From contig NZ_CP060393.1 in the NCBI RefSeq assembly GCF_014274685.1, positions 1,919,501-1,983,500 on the forward strand: 64,000 nucleotides of DNA, given 5' to 3'. Below the pieces are notes generated by a model. It was not told the origin of the DNA. It ran no database searches and worked only from the letters and a program-made list of their open reading frames with translations. This document shows, piece after piece, positions 56,933 through 64,000 of this stretch (the stretch's first letter is position 1; each line of letters begins with the position of its first letter). Made by a program: the position numbers and the translations under genes. The DNA comes from Edaphobacter sp. 4G125 (GTDB lineage Bacteria > Acidobacteriota > Terriglobia > Terriglobales > Acidobacteriaceae).

Positions 56933-57001
56933 GTCGTCTGCTCCTTAGGTCTCTCTAAAATTGGTTTTACCACGTTGGGCGACGGCGTAAGATGAACTCT
57001 C

Positions 57002-58276
57002 ATGAGCCTCTATTTTTCCGCTGGAAGTCCGACCACCGAGATGTCGGTGGAGGATCTTCGTGCCGCCCTCTTCTCTGCGTTGGATGCAATTGGCAATAAG
57101 AACAGAGTTCTTGCGGTTCCTCCAGACTTTACGCGGTTTCATTCGCAATCCGGGGTTCTGACGGAGTTGGCCTGGCAATATTATGGCAACCGTTTGAAGG
57201 ATGTTCTTCCAGCGCTTGGCACGCATAAGGGGATGACCGATTCGGAGATTGCCACGATGTATGGCTCGACGCCGCGGGATCTTTTCCGTGTGCATGACTG
57301 GCGCAACGATGTTGTGACATTGGGCGAAGTTCCTGGAGCGTTTTTGTACGAGGTGTCGGAAGGAAAGGTAGATTACACCTGGCCTGCACAGGTGAACAAA
57401 CTGCTTCGGGATGGTGGACACGATCTGATTCTTTCGATTGGACAAGTGGTTCCCCACGAAGTGGTAGGCATGGCGAACTACAACAAGAACATCTTTGTGG
57501 GGACAGGCGGTTCGATGGGGATTCATCGCTCGCACTTTCTGGGAGCAGTTTATGGAATGGAGCGCATGATGGGGCGGGCCGATACGCCTGTACGCCGTGT
57601 GTTGAACTATGCCAGCGATCACTTCGCGAAAACCCTGCCGATTGTCTATGTGCAGACGGTGGTGGGGAAGAATACGGATGGAAAGCTGGTGGTTCGCGGG
57701 CTTTATATCGGCGACGATGTGGAGTGCTTCAATCTTGCAGCTGAGCTTTCGCTCAAGGTGAATTTTCAGATGCTGGACCGTGAGATCAAGAAGGCCGTAG
57801 TCTTCCTTGATCCTCATGAGTTTCGTAGCACATGGTTGGGAAATAAGAGCGTCTACCGAACACGCATGGCGCTTGCCGACGGCGCGGAGTTGATCGTACT
57901 TGCACCGGGTGTGCATGAATTTGGTGAAGATGGAGCTATCGACAAGTTGATTCGCAAGTATGGCTACTGCGGAACTCCGCGAACGCTGGAAGTCGTTAAA
58001 GAAGATCCTGCGTTGGCGGGGAATCTGAGTGCTGCGGCGCATCTGATTCATGGATCTTCGGAGGGACGCTTCACTATTCGTTACTGTCCTGGACACCTGA
58101 CGCAGCAGGAAATTGAAAGCGTTCATTTCCAGTATGGCGATCTGGCTGAGTACAGCAAAAAATACAATCCGGATGTTCTGAAGGATGGCTGGAATGTGGT
58201 GGATGGCGAAGAGATCTTCTACATTTCGAATCCAGGGCTTGGGTTGTGGGCGTATCGAGGGCGGTTTAAGGATTAG
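57002..58276 (+). CDS. lactate-racemase-domain (LarA/DUF2088) protein, probable sugar-acid epimerase
   Basis: 424 residues with the LarA-type N-terminal motif VLAVPPDFTRFHS, ALGTHKGMTDSE (His in the nickel-cofactor region of LarA), ILSIGQVVPHEVVG and GTGGSMGIHRSHFLG. LarA uses a nickel-pincer cofactor to epimerise hydroxy acids. Its neighbours are a tagaturonate epimerase, gluconokinase and an SDR, so a uronate or aldonate is a likely substrate. The cofactor genes larBCE are not in the window. The opposite-strand 576-codon frame is a shadow. Confidence 0.78.
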   Translation: MSLYFSAGSPTTEMSVEDLRAALFSALDAIGNKNRVLAVPPDFTRFHSQSGVLTELAWQYYGNRLKDVLPALGTHKGMTDSEIATMYGSTPRDLFRVHDWRNDVVTLGEVPGAFLYEVSEGKVDYTWPAQVNKLLRDGGHDLILSIGQVVPHEVVGMANYNKNIFVGTGGSMGIHRSHFLGAVYGMERMMGRADTPVRRVLNYASDHFAKTLPIVYVQTVVGKNTDGKLVVRGLYIGDDVECFNLAAELSLKVNFQMLDREIKKAVVFLDPHEFRSTWLGNKSVYRTRMALADGAELIVLAPGVHEFGEDGAIDKLIRKYGYCGTPRTLEVVKEDPALAGNLSAAAHLIHGSSEGRFTIRYCPGHLTQQEIESVHFQYGDLAEYSKKYNPDVLKDGWNVVDGEEIFYISNPGLGLWAYRGRFKD

Positions 58277-58292
58277 GAGCCATCTGGAAGAT

Positions 58293-58379
58293 GAAATGCG
58301 GGGATTTCTCCCATTCGATTCGCCGCGCAGGCTACTTCGCTTCCGTCTGGTGACGACAGCCTCAATCGAAATGACACAT
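58293..58379. repeat. dispersed intergenic repeat, type 2 copy B
   Basis: Starts GAAATGCGGGGATTTCTC and ends ATCGAAATGACACATT, matching copy A at 51583-51645 apart from about 20 extra bases. It begins 17 bases past the LarA-like stop. Confidence 0.65.
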
Positions 58380-58487
58380 TGAAGGTTGGTCTTTTTGAGA
58401 TGACATTGCATCTTGGGAGAGATGTAGGTATTCTTAGGCTGGTCTGAGTGGTTGGACCAATATGCGCTGCAACGGATGACACTAAAA

Positions 58488-59741
58488 ATGAAACAGCTCC
58501 CGAGGTTTTCCATAGGGGTAGGCGACCGGTTCGCCCACCAGGCCAAAGCGCAGCTTGCTGCATGCATCAAGGCGAAGGATGCCGGTTTAGAGGTTGCGCC
58601 TGTTTGGAATAAGTCGAACAGGGAGCACAACATCATTGGGAGTGAGCCCTCGCAGACGCGGAAGGCTGCCGACATAGCGGTGAAAGAGCTCGGATGGAAA
58701 GCCGCCTATTACCTGGATGCGGACCACATCAACCTCAATACAGTTGAGCGGTTTCTTGCTCCATGCGATTTCTTCACCCTGGATGTTGCCGATATGATCG
58801 GCAAACCGGCTGATCCGGCGGATGTGAAGGCGTTCGTTTCGCGTCATCCTGAGTTGATTGGGGCAGTGACGATTCCGGGAATCTCCGAGCCTTTCCACAC
58901 GGATGAGGCTTTTGTGGCTGGAGTGGCGAATAAGTTTCTTGCTGCGGTACAGGACGCAGGCAAGATCTATCGATTTCTGGTGGAGAAAAAGGGAGAGGGG
59001 AACTTTATCCCTGAAGTTTCGATGGACGAGACGGACTCTCCGCAGACTCCAGTAGAGCTGCTGATTATTCTTGCTGCGATTGCTGATGAGAAGATTCCTA
59101 TTCAGACGATCGCGCCGAAGTTCACCGGACGATTCAACAAGGGTGTGGATTATGTCGGCGACGTCGCTCAGTTTGCTCGCGAGTTCCGCGAGGACATCGC
59201 AGCGATTGCTTTTGCGGTGAAGAAATATGGTTTGCCTGCCAATCTAAAACTGAGTGTCCATTCCGGTTCAGACAAATTTTCGATTTACAAATCCATCCAC
59301 GATACTGTGACCTCGACGGGAGCGGGAGTTCACCTGAAGACCGCGGGAACAACTTGGCTGGAGGAGTTGATTGGTCTTGCCGAGGCAGGTGGGCAGGGGC
59401 TTGAGATCGCGAAAGAGGTGTATCGCGAAGCCTATGGTCATCGTGAAGAGCTGTGTGCTCCATATGCAACGGTTATCGACATCGACCCAGCGAAGCTACC
59501 GACGCCTGACGCAGTAAACGGATGGACGAGCGAACAGTTTGTCTCCGCCCTGCGGCATGAGCAAAGCAATGCTGCATACAACCCAAGCCTTCGTCAGCTT
59601 TTGCATGTGGGTTTCAAGGTCGCGGCGAAGATGGGAGATCGCTATCTAAAGGCCCTGGAGGCGAACGAGGAGAGCGTGGCAAGGAACGTAACCACGAATC
59701 TCTTCGATCGACACATCCGTCCTGTATTTCTGGGCCGGTAG
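58488..59741 (+). CDS. uxaE: tagaturonate/fructuronate epimerase family protein
   Basis: 417 residues from the ATG at 58488 (MKQLPRFSIGVGDRF); an in-frame ATG at 58452 is an alternative. It has FSIGVGDRFAHQAKAQL, NIIGSEPSQTR, YYLDADHINL, FIPEVSMDETDSPQTP and LKLSVHSGSDKFSIYK, matching UxaE, which interconverts D-tagaturonate and D-fructuronate (characterised in Thermotoga). It belongs with the LarA-like protein upstream and gluconokinase and SDR downstream, suggesting hexuronate breakdown. Confidence 0.87.
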   Translation: MKQLPRFSIGVGDRFAHQAKAQLAACIKAKDAGLEVAPVWNKSNREHNIIGSEPSQTRKAADIAVKELGWKAAYYLDADHINLNTVERFLAPCDFFTLDVADMIGKPADPADVKAFVSRHPELIGAVTIPGISEPFHTDEAFVAGVANKFLAAVQDAGKIYRFLVEKKGEGNFIPEVSMDETDSPQTPVELLIILAAIADEKIPIQTIAPKFTGRFNKGVDYVGDVAQFAREFREDIAAIAFAVKKYGLPANLKLSVHSGSDKFSIYKSIHDTVTSTGAGVHLKTAGTTWLEELIGLAEAGGQGLEIAKEVYREAYGHREELCAPYATVIDIDPAKLPTPDAVNGWTSEQFVSALRHEQSNAAYNPSLRQLLHVGFKVAAKMGDRYLKALEANEESVARNVTTNLFDRHIRPVFLGR

Positions 59742-59777
59742 CGGCGAAGTAGTCGCTGAGAGGATATTCTGGAACGG

Positions 59778-60275
59778 ATGATCGTTGTACTGATGGGGGT
59801 TAGCGGGTCAGGCAAGACCACGATTGGCGAACGGCTTGCCGAACGCATGAGAGCGGTTTTTGCCGATGCGGATGACTATCATCCTGCCGCCAATAAGGAG
59901 AAGATGGCAGCCGGGCATCCCTTGAATGATGAAGACCGCGAACCCTGGCTGGAGATATTGAATCGCCTGATGCGCGGTTGGCATGACGAAGGCAAGAGCG
60001 GTGTGCTGGCCTGCTCGGCGCTGAAACAGAAGTATCGCGTGACGCTCTCGCTGGGGATTCCTTCTGAGGCTCTCCGTTTTGTGTGGCTGGATGGCTCTGA
60101 GGAATTGATCTCAGAACGTCTGGCAGCACGTCATCATGAGTTCATGAACCCAAATCTATTGCAGAGCCAATTTCAGGCCCTTGAGCCACCGGCGGATGCT
60201 TTGCGTATAGTGAATGATCGGGCTCCAGATGAAGTGGTAAGCAGTATTCTGGAAGGGCTTTCAACAAAAATATAA
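59778..60275 (+). CDS. gntK: gluconokinase
   Basis: 165 residues, P-loop kinase with MGVSGSGKTTIGERLAE (residues 7-22), DADDYHP, NKEKMAAGHPLNDEDR and ACSALKQKYR, the diagnostic motifs of GntK. It phosphorylates gluconate to 6-phosphogluconate in the cytoplasm. Ends 26 bases before the SDR gene, with which it likely forms an operon. Confidence 0.93.
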   Translation: MIVVLMGVSGSGKTTIGERLAERMRAVFADADDYHPAANKEKMAAGHPLNDEDREPWLEILNRLMRGWHDEGKSGVLACSALKQKYRVTLSLGIPSEALRFVWLDGSEELISERLAARHHEFMNPNLLQSQFQALEPPADALRIVNDRAPDEVVSSILEGLSTKI

Positions 60276-60301
60276 CGAATCAAGGCAGGAGAGGACGTAC
60301 C

Positions 60302-61078
60302 ATGGCGCATCCATTGTTTGATCTGACCGGAAAGACAGCGGTTGTTGTAGGTGGAACCTCAGGGATTGGATTGGCCATGGCCATTGGTCTTGCTGAGTCG
60401 GGAGCGGATGTTGTGGCGAGTTCCCGCCGCGCTGAACAGGTGGAAGAGGCCGCTCAGGCTATTGAAGCAAAGGGTCGCCGGGCTCTTCGACTGACCTCGG
60501 ACGTAGGGGACCGTGGTTCGCTGGAGGCGTTGCTTGAGGGGACGTTGAAGGAGTTTGGCAAGGTCGATATCCTCATCAACTCCGCTGGAAAGATTAAGCG
60601 TGAGCCGACGCTGACGGTCTCGGAAGAGACCTGGAACGACATTATGGATACCAATGTGACGGGGACGCTGCGTGCCTGCCAGATCTTCGGCCGTCACATG
60701 CTGGAGCGCGGTTATGGGCGCATCATCAACATCGCTTCGCTCAATACCTTTGTCTCTCTTAAGGAAGTGACGGCCTACGCGACCAGCAAGGCGGCGGTTG
60801 GTGCGCTGACGAAGTCACTTGCGGTGGAGTGGAGTTCCCGAGGAGTGACAGTGAATGCGATTGCCCCGGGAATCTTTCGTACGGCACTAAACCAGAAGCT
60901 GCTGGATGAGAGTGAGCGCGGTAAGGAACTGCTTTTGCGCACTCCCATGGGTCGCTTCGGAAAGACCGAGGAGCTTGTCGGCTCGGCGATCTTCCTTGCC
61001 AGCGATGCTTCGACCTTTGTGACGGGAGAGATCCTTGTGGTTGATGGCGGATTCCTCGCCAGCGGCGTGAATCAATAA
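60302..61078 (+). CDS. short-chain dehydrogenase, gluconate 5-dehydrogenase/KduD-like
   Basis: 258 residues with GGTSGIG (cofactor loop), INSAGKI, NIASLNT and YATSKAAVG. Resembles gluconate 5-dehydrogenase and 2-deoxy-D-gluconate 3-dehydrogenase, fitting its place after gluconokinase. A GGCAGGAGAGG ribosome site precedes the ATG. The exact substrate cannot be told apart by sequence alone. Confidence 0.87.
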   Translation: MAHPLFDLTGKTAVVVGGTSGIGLAMAIGLAESGADVVASSRRAEQVEEAAQAIEAKGRRALRLTSDVGDRGSLEALLEGTLKEFGKVDILINSAGKIKREPTLTVSEETWNDIMDTNVTGTLRACQIFGRHMLERGYGRIINIASLNTFVSLKEVTAYATSKAAVGALTKSLAVEWSSRGVTVNAIAPGIFRTALNQKLLDESERGKELLLRTPMGRFGKTEELVGSAIFLASDASTFVTGEILVVDGGFLASGVNQ

Positions 61079-61106
61079 AAATCTAGTGCTTGTATGGGAG
61101 AGAGGG

Positions 61107-61955
61107 TTATAACCCCTCTCGAAGACGCGTGCGCGGGTCCATGTAATCTCTCAGTGCATCCCCAATAAAGTTGAACGAAAGAACGCAGAGCATCACCGCC
61201 ATGGCGGGGAAGAAGACCATGTGCGGTGAATCGAAGAGGTGGGAGCGGGCATCGTTCAGCATCGAGCCCCAGCTTGCGGCTGGTGGGGGTACTCCTAGCC
61301 CCAGGAAACTCAACGTGGCTTCGGCCATGACTGCGGTTGCCATTCCGATAGCGGCCTGCACGATCAGGGGCTGAAGGATATTGGGCAGTATGTGGGCTGC
61401 AAGAATTCGGATGTCCGAGGCGCCAAGCGCGCGGGCGGCTTCCACGAATTCTCGTTCTTTGACTGCCATGACCTGTCCGCGGACGAGGCGAGCGTAACCT
61501 ACCCATCCGGAGATGGCGAGCGCGATGATGACATTTCCCAGTCCCGGGCCCATGAAGGCGACAAACGCGATGGCGAGAAGAATCCCTGGCAGAGCAAGGA
61601 ACGCGTTCATTACATAGATGTTGATGACGGTATCGAGCCAGCCTCCGTAAAAGCCAGCCAGACATCCGGCAACCAGACCGATGGCGAGCGAGAGTCCGAC
61701 GACACTGATTGCAACGATGAGGGAGATACGCGCGCCATAGAGGGTACGCGAGAGGATATCTCGGCCAAGCTCATCGGTTCCGAACCAGTGGGCCCCATTC
61801 GGTCCAAGCAGGCGACCATGCAGGTCAAGCGCGGCGGGATCTTTGGGGGCGAGGATGGGAGCGAACACTGCGCAGATTAGAAATAGAATCAGCAACGCTG
61901 CTCCGATGACCGCCAGAGGATGTTGCTTCATGCGACTGAGCCAGGCGTGTTCCAT
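61107..61955 (-). CDS. ABC transporter permease, DppC/OppC type
   Basis: 282 residues, inner-membrane subunit of a peptide/nickel-type importer. N-terminal OppC segment (HPLAVIGAALLILFLICAVFAP), WFGTDELGRDILSR, the coupling motif EAARALGASDIRILAAHILPN and six helices. The partner permease, ATPases and binding protein are not adjacent in this window, which is unusual. Confidence 0.93.
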   Translation of the reverse strand: MEHAWLSRMKQHPLAVIGAALLILFLICAVFAPILAPKDPAALDLHGRLLGPNGAHWFGTDELGRDILSRTLYGARISLIVAISVVGLSLAIGLVAGCLAGFYGGWLDTVINIYVMNAFLALPGILLAIAFVAFMGPGLGNVIIALAISGWVGYARLVRGQVMAVKEREFVEAARALGASDIRILAAHILPNILQPLIVQAAIGMATAVMAEATLSFLGLGVPPPAASWGSMLNDARSHLFDSPHMVFFPAMAVMLCVLSFNFIGDALRDYMDPRTRLREGL

Positions 61956-62035
61956 CTCTTCCAGGATTGAGGATACAACTTCTGTTGCGGCACGGAGAGG
62001 CTATACAGAGAAACACTTTCGGTAAACTGTTGTAA

Positions 62036-63292
62036 GTGCGAATCCTGATCTACGGTCTTAATTACTCCCCAGAACTGACAGGGATCGGAAAATACACAGG
62101 CGAAATGGCATCCTGGCTTGCTCGGCGCGGGCACGAGGTGTGTGTCGTCACGGCACCCCCTTATTATCCTGCGTGGAGCATCCGCGAGGACTATCGCGGC
62201 ACTCTTTATAGGACCGAACGCCATTTTGGCGAACCGCTGGTCTATCGCACGCCACTTTATGTTCCAGCGAAACCGTCTGGTCTGAAGCGGATGGCGCACT
62301 TGTTCTCCTTCATGCTGGGTAGTCTTCCTATCATGTTTCGGCAGTGTTTCTGGCGTCCGGATGTGGTTTTTACGGTAGAGCCGACTTTTTTCGGGGCTCC
62401 AGTTGCGGTGCTCGTAGCGAAGGTGACGGGTGCCGCGTCGTGGCTGCATGTGCAGGACTTTGAGATCGACGCTGCCTTCGATCTCGGCCTGCTCCCGGCC
62501 CATGGCCCGGTTCATTCGATCGCACTTGGTCTGGAGAAAGCTTTTACCCGGGCCTTCACTCGCGTTTCAAGTATCTCGAGCAAGATGGTCGAGCGGGCTG
62601 AGGCGAAGGGGGTTCCTTCCAATCGGGTCACACTCTTTCCGAACTGGGTCGATATCGATGCTGTCCATCCGCAGGACCCCGATACTCCAAATTCCTTCCG
62701 GCATGAACTTAGCCTGGAAGGCAAGATCATTCTGTTGTACTCAGGCAATATGGGGGCCAAACAGGGGCTTGAACTGCTGGCTCCGTTGGCCGCTTTATTT
62801 GAGAAAGACCCGCGCGTCCATTTTGTCTTCTGCGGCGATGGTGCCTTCCGACCAACGCTTGAATCGCTCGTAGCCAATCGATCCAACGTAACTCTGCTTC
62901 CATTGCAGCCCCTTGAGCGGTTGAATGATCTGCTCAATGCTGCTGATATTCACCTGTTACCGCAGAAAGCAGGAGCGGCCGACCTGGTCATGCCTTCCAA
63001 ATTGACAGGGATGCTTTCGAGCGGACGTCCAGTGATTGCGACTGCGGATGCAGGTACGCAGGTCGCCCGCGTTGTCAGCGGGGATTCGGCTGATGAAGCC
63101 TGCGGGCTTGTGGTTCCCGCAGAAGACCCAGCAGCGTTGTACGCAGCGGTCGAAGAACTTATCGAAGACCCTACGTTGCGCGCTAAGTTAGGCGTAAACG
63201 CTCGTCGCTATGCGGTCAACCACCTGGGGAAGCAGCAAGTGCTCGAACAGTTTGAACGCGATATTGAAGAACTGATTTCATCGATCAGATAA
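62036..63292 (+). CDS. WcaI-like glycosyltransferase (family 4)
   Basis: 418 residues from a GTG. N-terminal RILIYGLNYSPELTGIGKYTGEM is the WcaI signature (colanic-acid type), followed by VVTAPPYYPAW and the GT4 C-terminal part with LLYSGNMGAKQGLELL, FVFCGDGAFRP and ADLVMPSKLTGMLSSGRPVIATA. It probably adds a fucose or similar unit in exopolysaccharide synthesis. Followed after 42 bases by GDP-mannose dehydratase, which makes a GDP-fucose precursor, a consistent pairing. Confidence 0.9.
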   Translation: MRILIYGLNYSPELTGIGKYTGEMASWLARRGHEVCVVTAPPYYPAWSIREDYRGTLYRTERHFGEPLVYRTPLYVPAKPSGLKRMAHLFSFMLGSLPIMFRQCFWRPDVVFTVEPTFFGAPVAVLVAKVTGAASWLHVQDFEIDAAFDLGLLPAHGPVHSIALGLEKAFTRAFTRVSSISSKMVERAEAKGVPSNRVTLFPNWVDIDAVHPQDPDTPNSFRHELSLEGKIILLYSGNMGAKQGLELLAPLAALFEKDPRVHFVFCGDGAFRPTLESLVANRSNVTLLPLQPLERLNDLLNAADIHLLPQKAGAADLVMPSKLTGMLSSGRPVIATADAGTQVARVVSGDSADEACGLVVPAEDPAALYAAVEELIEDPTLRAKLGVNARRYAVNHLGKQQVLEQFERDIEELISSIR

Positions 63293-63334
63293 ACTGAATC
63301 TAGCCCACCCCGGAGCCTAAGGAGAACAGACGTT

Positions 63335-64000
63335 TTGAAGAGAGCCCTGATTACAGGAGTCACCGGCCAGGACGGAGCGTATCTTGCCCAGTTTCTTCTC
63401 GCTAAAGGCTATGAGGTTCATGGCATCAAACGCCGTACCTCGCTGTTCAACACGAATCGCATCGATCATCTCTACGAAGACCCGCATCAGCCGAATCCTC
63501 ACTTCATCCTGCATTATGGCGACCTCACGGATTCTTCATCGCTGATTCATATCGTGCAAAAGGTGCAGCCGGATGAGATCTACAATTTGGGTGCCCAGTC
63601 TCACGTACAGGTTTCCTTCGAACAGCCCGAATATACGGCCGATGCCGATGCCATCGGGCCGCTTCGTTTGCTGGAAGCGATTCGCATCCTGGGACTTGAG
63701 AAGAAGACGAAGTTTTATCAAGCATCAACCTCAGAGCTCTACGGTCTTGTCCAGGAGATTCCACAACGCGAGACGACGCCTTTTTATCCGCGTTCGCCCT
63801 ACGCTGTGGCGAAGATGTATGCCTTCTGGATCTGCGTGAACTATCGTGAAGCTTACGGAATCTTTGCCTGCAACGGCATTCTCTTCAATCACGAGTCGCC
63901 CCTGCGTGGCGAGACCTTTGTGACCCGCAAGATTACACGCGGTCTTGCACGGATCAAGGTTGGTCTACAGGACACTCTCTATATGGGGAACCTGGATGCC
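63335..64000 (+). CDS. gmd: GDP-mannose 4,6-dehydratase, truncated by window edge
   Basis: 222 codons are visible from a TTG at 63335 with an AAGGAGA ribosome site; the frame runs to the edge. It has the NADP motif [40 protein letters not shown] and catalytic YAVAK, then [19 protein letters not shown]. It turns GDP-mannose into GDP-4-keto-6-deoxymannose, precursor of GDP-fucose and GDP-rhamnose. Confidence 0.95.
   Translation, partial: MKRALITGVTGQDGAYLAQFLLAKGYEVHGIKRRTSLFNTNRIDHLYEDPHQPNPHFILHYGDLTDSSSLIHIVQKVQPDEIYNLGAQSHVQVSFEQPEYTADADAIGPLRLLEAIRILGLEKKTKFYQASTSELYGLVQEIPQRETTPFYPRSPYAVAKMYAFWICVNYREAYGIFACNGILFNHESPLRGETFVTRKITRGLARIKVGLQDTLYMGNLDA

Noticed and set aside
56945-58675. 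576-codon open frame on the minus strand
   Set aside because: It lies antisense to the well-supported LarA-like gene and shows no domain; codon pattern mirrors the plus-strand gene.

Overview
The window looks like a chromosomal segment of an Acidobacteriota bacterium (class Terriglobia, near Terriglobus, Edaphobacter or Granulicella). This is inferred from content: three very large TonB-dependent receptors with an N-terminal carboxypeptidase-regulatory-like domain, a membrane-anchored winged-helix regulator of the type abundant in that phylum, a VWFA-related secreted protein, Tat-exported sugar enzymes and many glycoside hydrolases. No rRNA or phylogenetic marker was available to settle the genus.

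Layout. 1-6.8 kb: end of a secreted (PEP-CTERM-like) protein gene, a lone type III polyketide synthase, a Tat-exported RidA-like protein, an MFS transporter overlapping a GT2 glycosyltransferase, ispG, and a tRNA-Arg(CCT) with an unusual tertiary pair. 7.3-11 kb: ROK kinase and phosphomannose-isomerase-like protein divergent from a DeoR regulator. 11-23.6 kb: a fucose/deoxy-sugar locus with two RhaT-family permeases, a SusC-like receptor, a Tat-exported six-hairpin glycosidase, a GntR regulator, an L-fucose-dehydrogenase-like SDR, L-fuconate dehydratase and a GH29 fucosidase. Three of its promoters carry the same paired AGCGCT-centred palindromes, spaced 86, 96 and 86 bp. 23.6-35.2 kb (minus strand): two glycosidases plus their receptor, a membrane-bound wHTH sensor, a LacI regulator and a GH27 alpha-galactosidase. 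35.5-40.7 kb: two paralogous Cys/His-rich small exported proteins, a metal/siderophore-type TonB receptor and a PepSY membrane protein with a Met/His-rich loop. This is a candidate metal-acquisition module and my best candidate for something undescribed. 40.7-45.2 kb: GH92 mannosidase, a VWA protein and an exported Gfo/Idh oxidoreductase.

45.3-64 kb is more housekeeping: groESL under a CIRCE element, short-chain dehydrogenases, an ECF sigma factor with an overlapping small membrane protein, pdxT and pdxS separated by an SDR, glycosyltransferases, a thioesterase, a CAP-domain protein and a dienelactone hydrolase. A sugar-acid group follows (LarA-like protein, tagaturonate epimerase, gluconokinase, SDR), then an oligopeptide-type permease. 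The window ends in an exopolysaccharide locus (WcaI-like glycosyltransferase and a truncated GDP-mannose 4,6-dehydratase).

Together the genes describe a soil-type heterotroph that takes up and degrades plant or microbial glycans (fucose, galactose, mannose and uronate residues) through receptor/hydrolase/permease cassettes, each with its own regulator.
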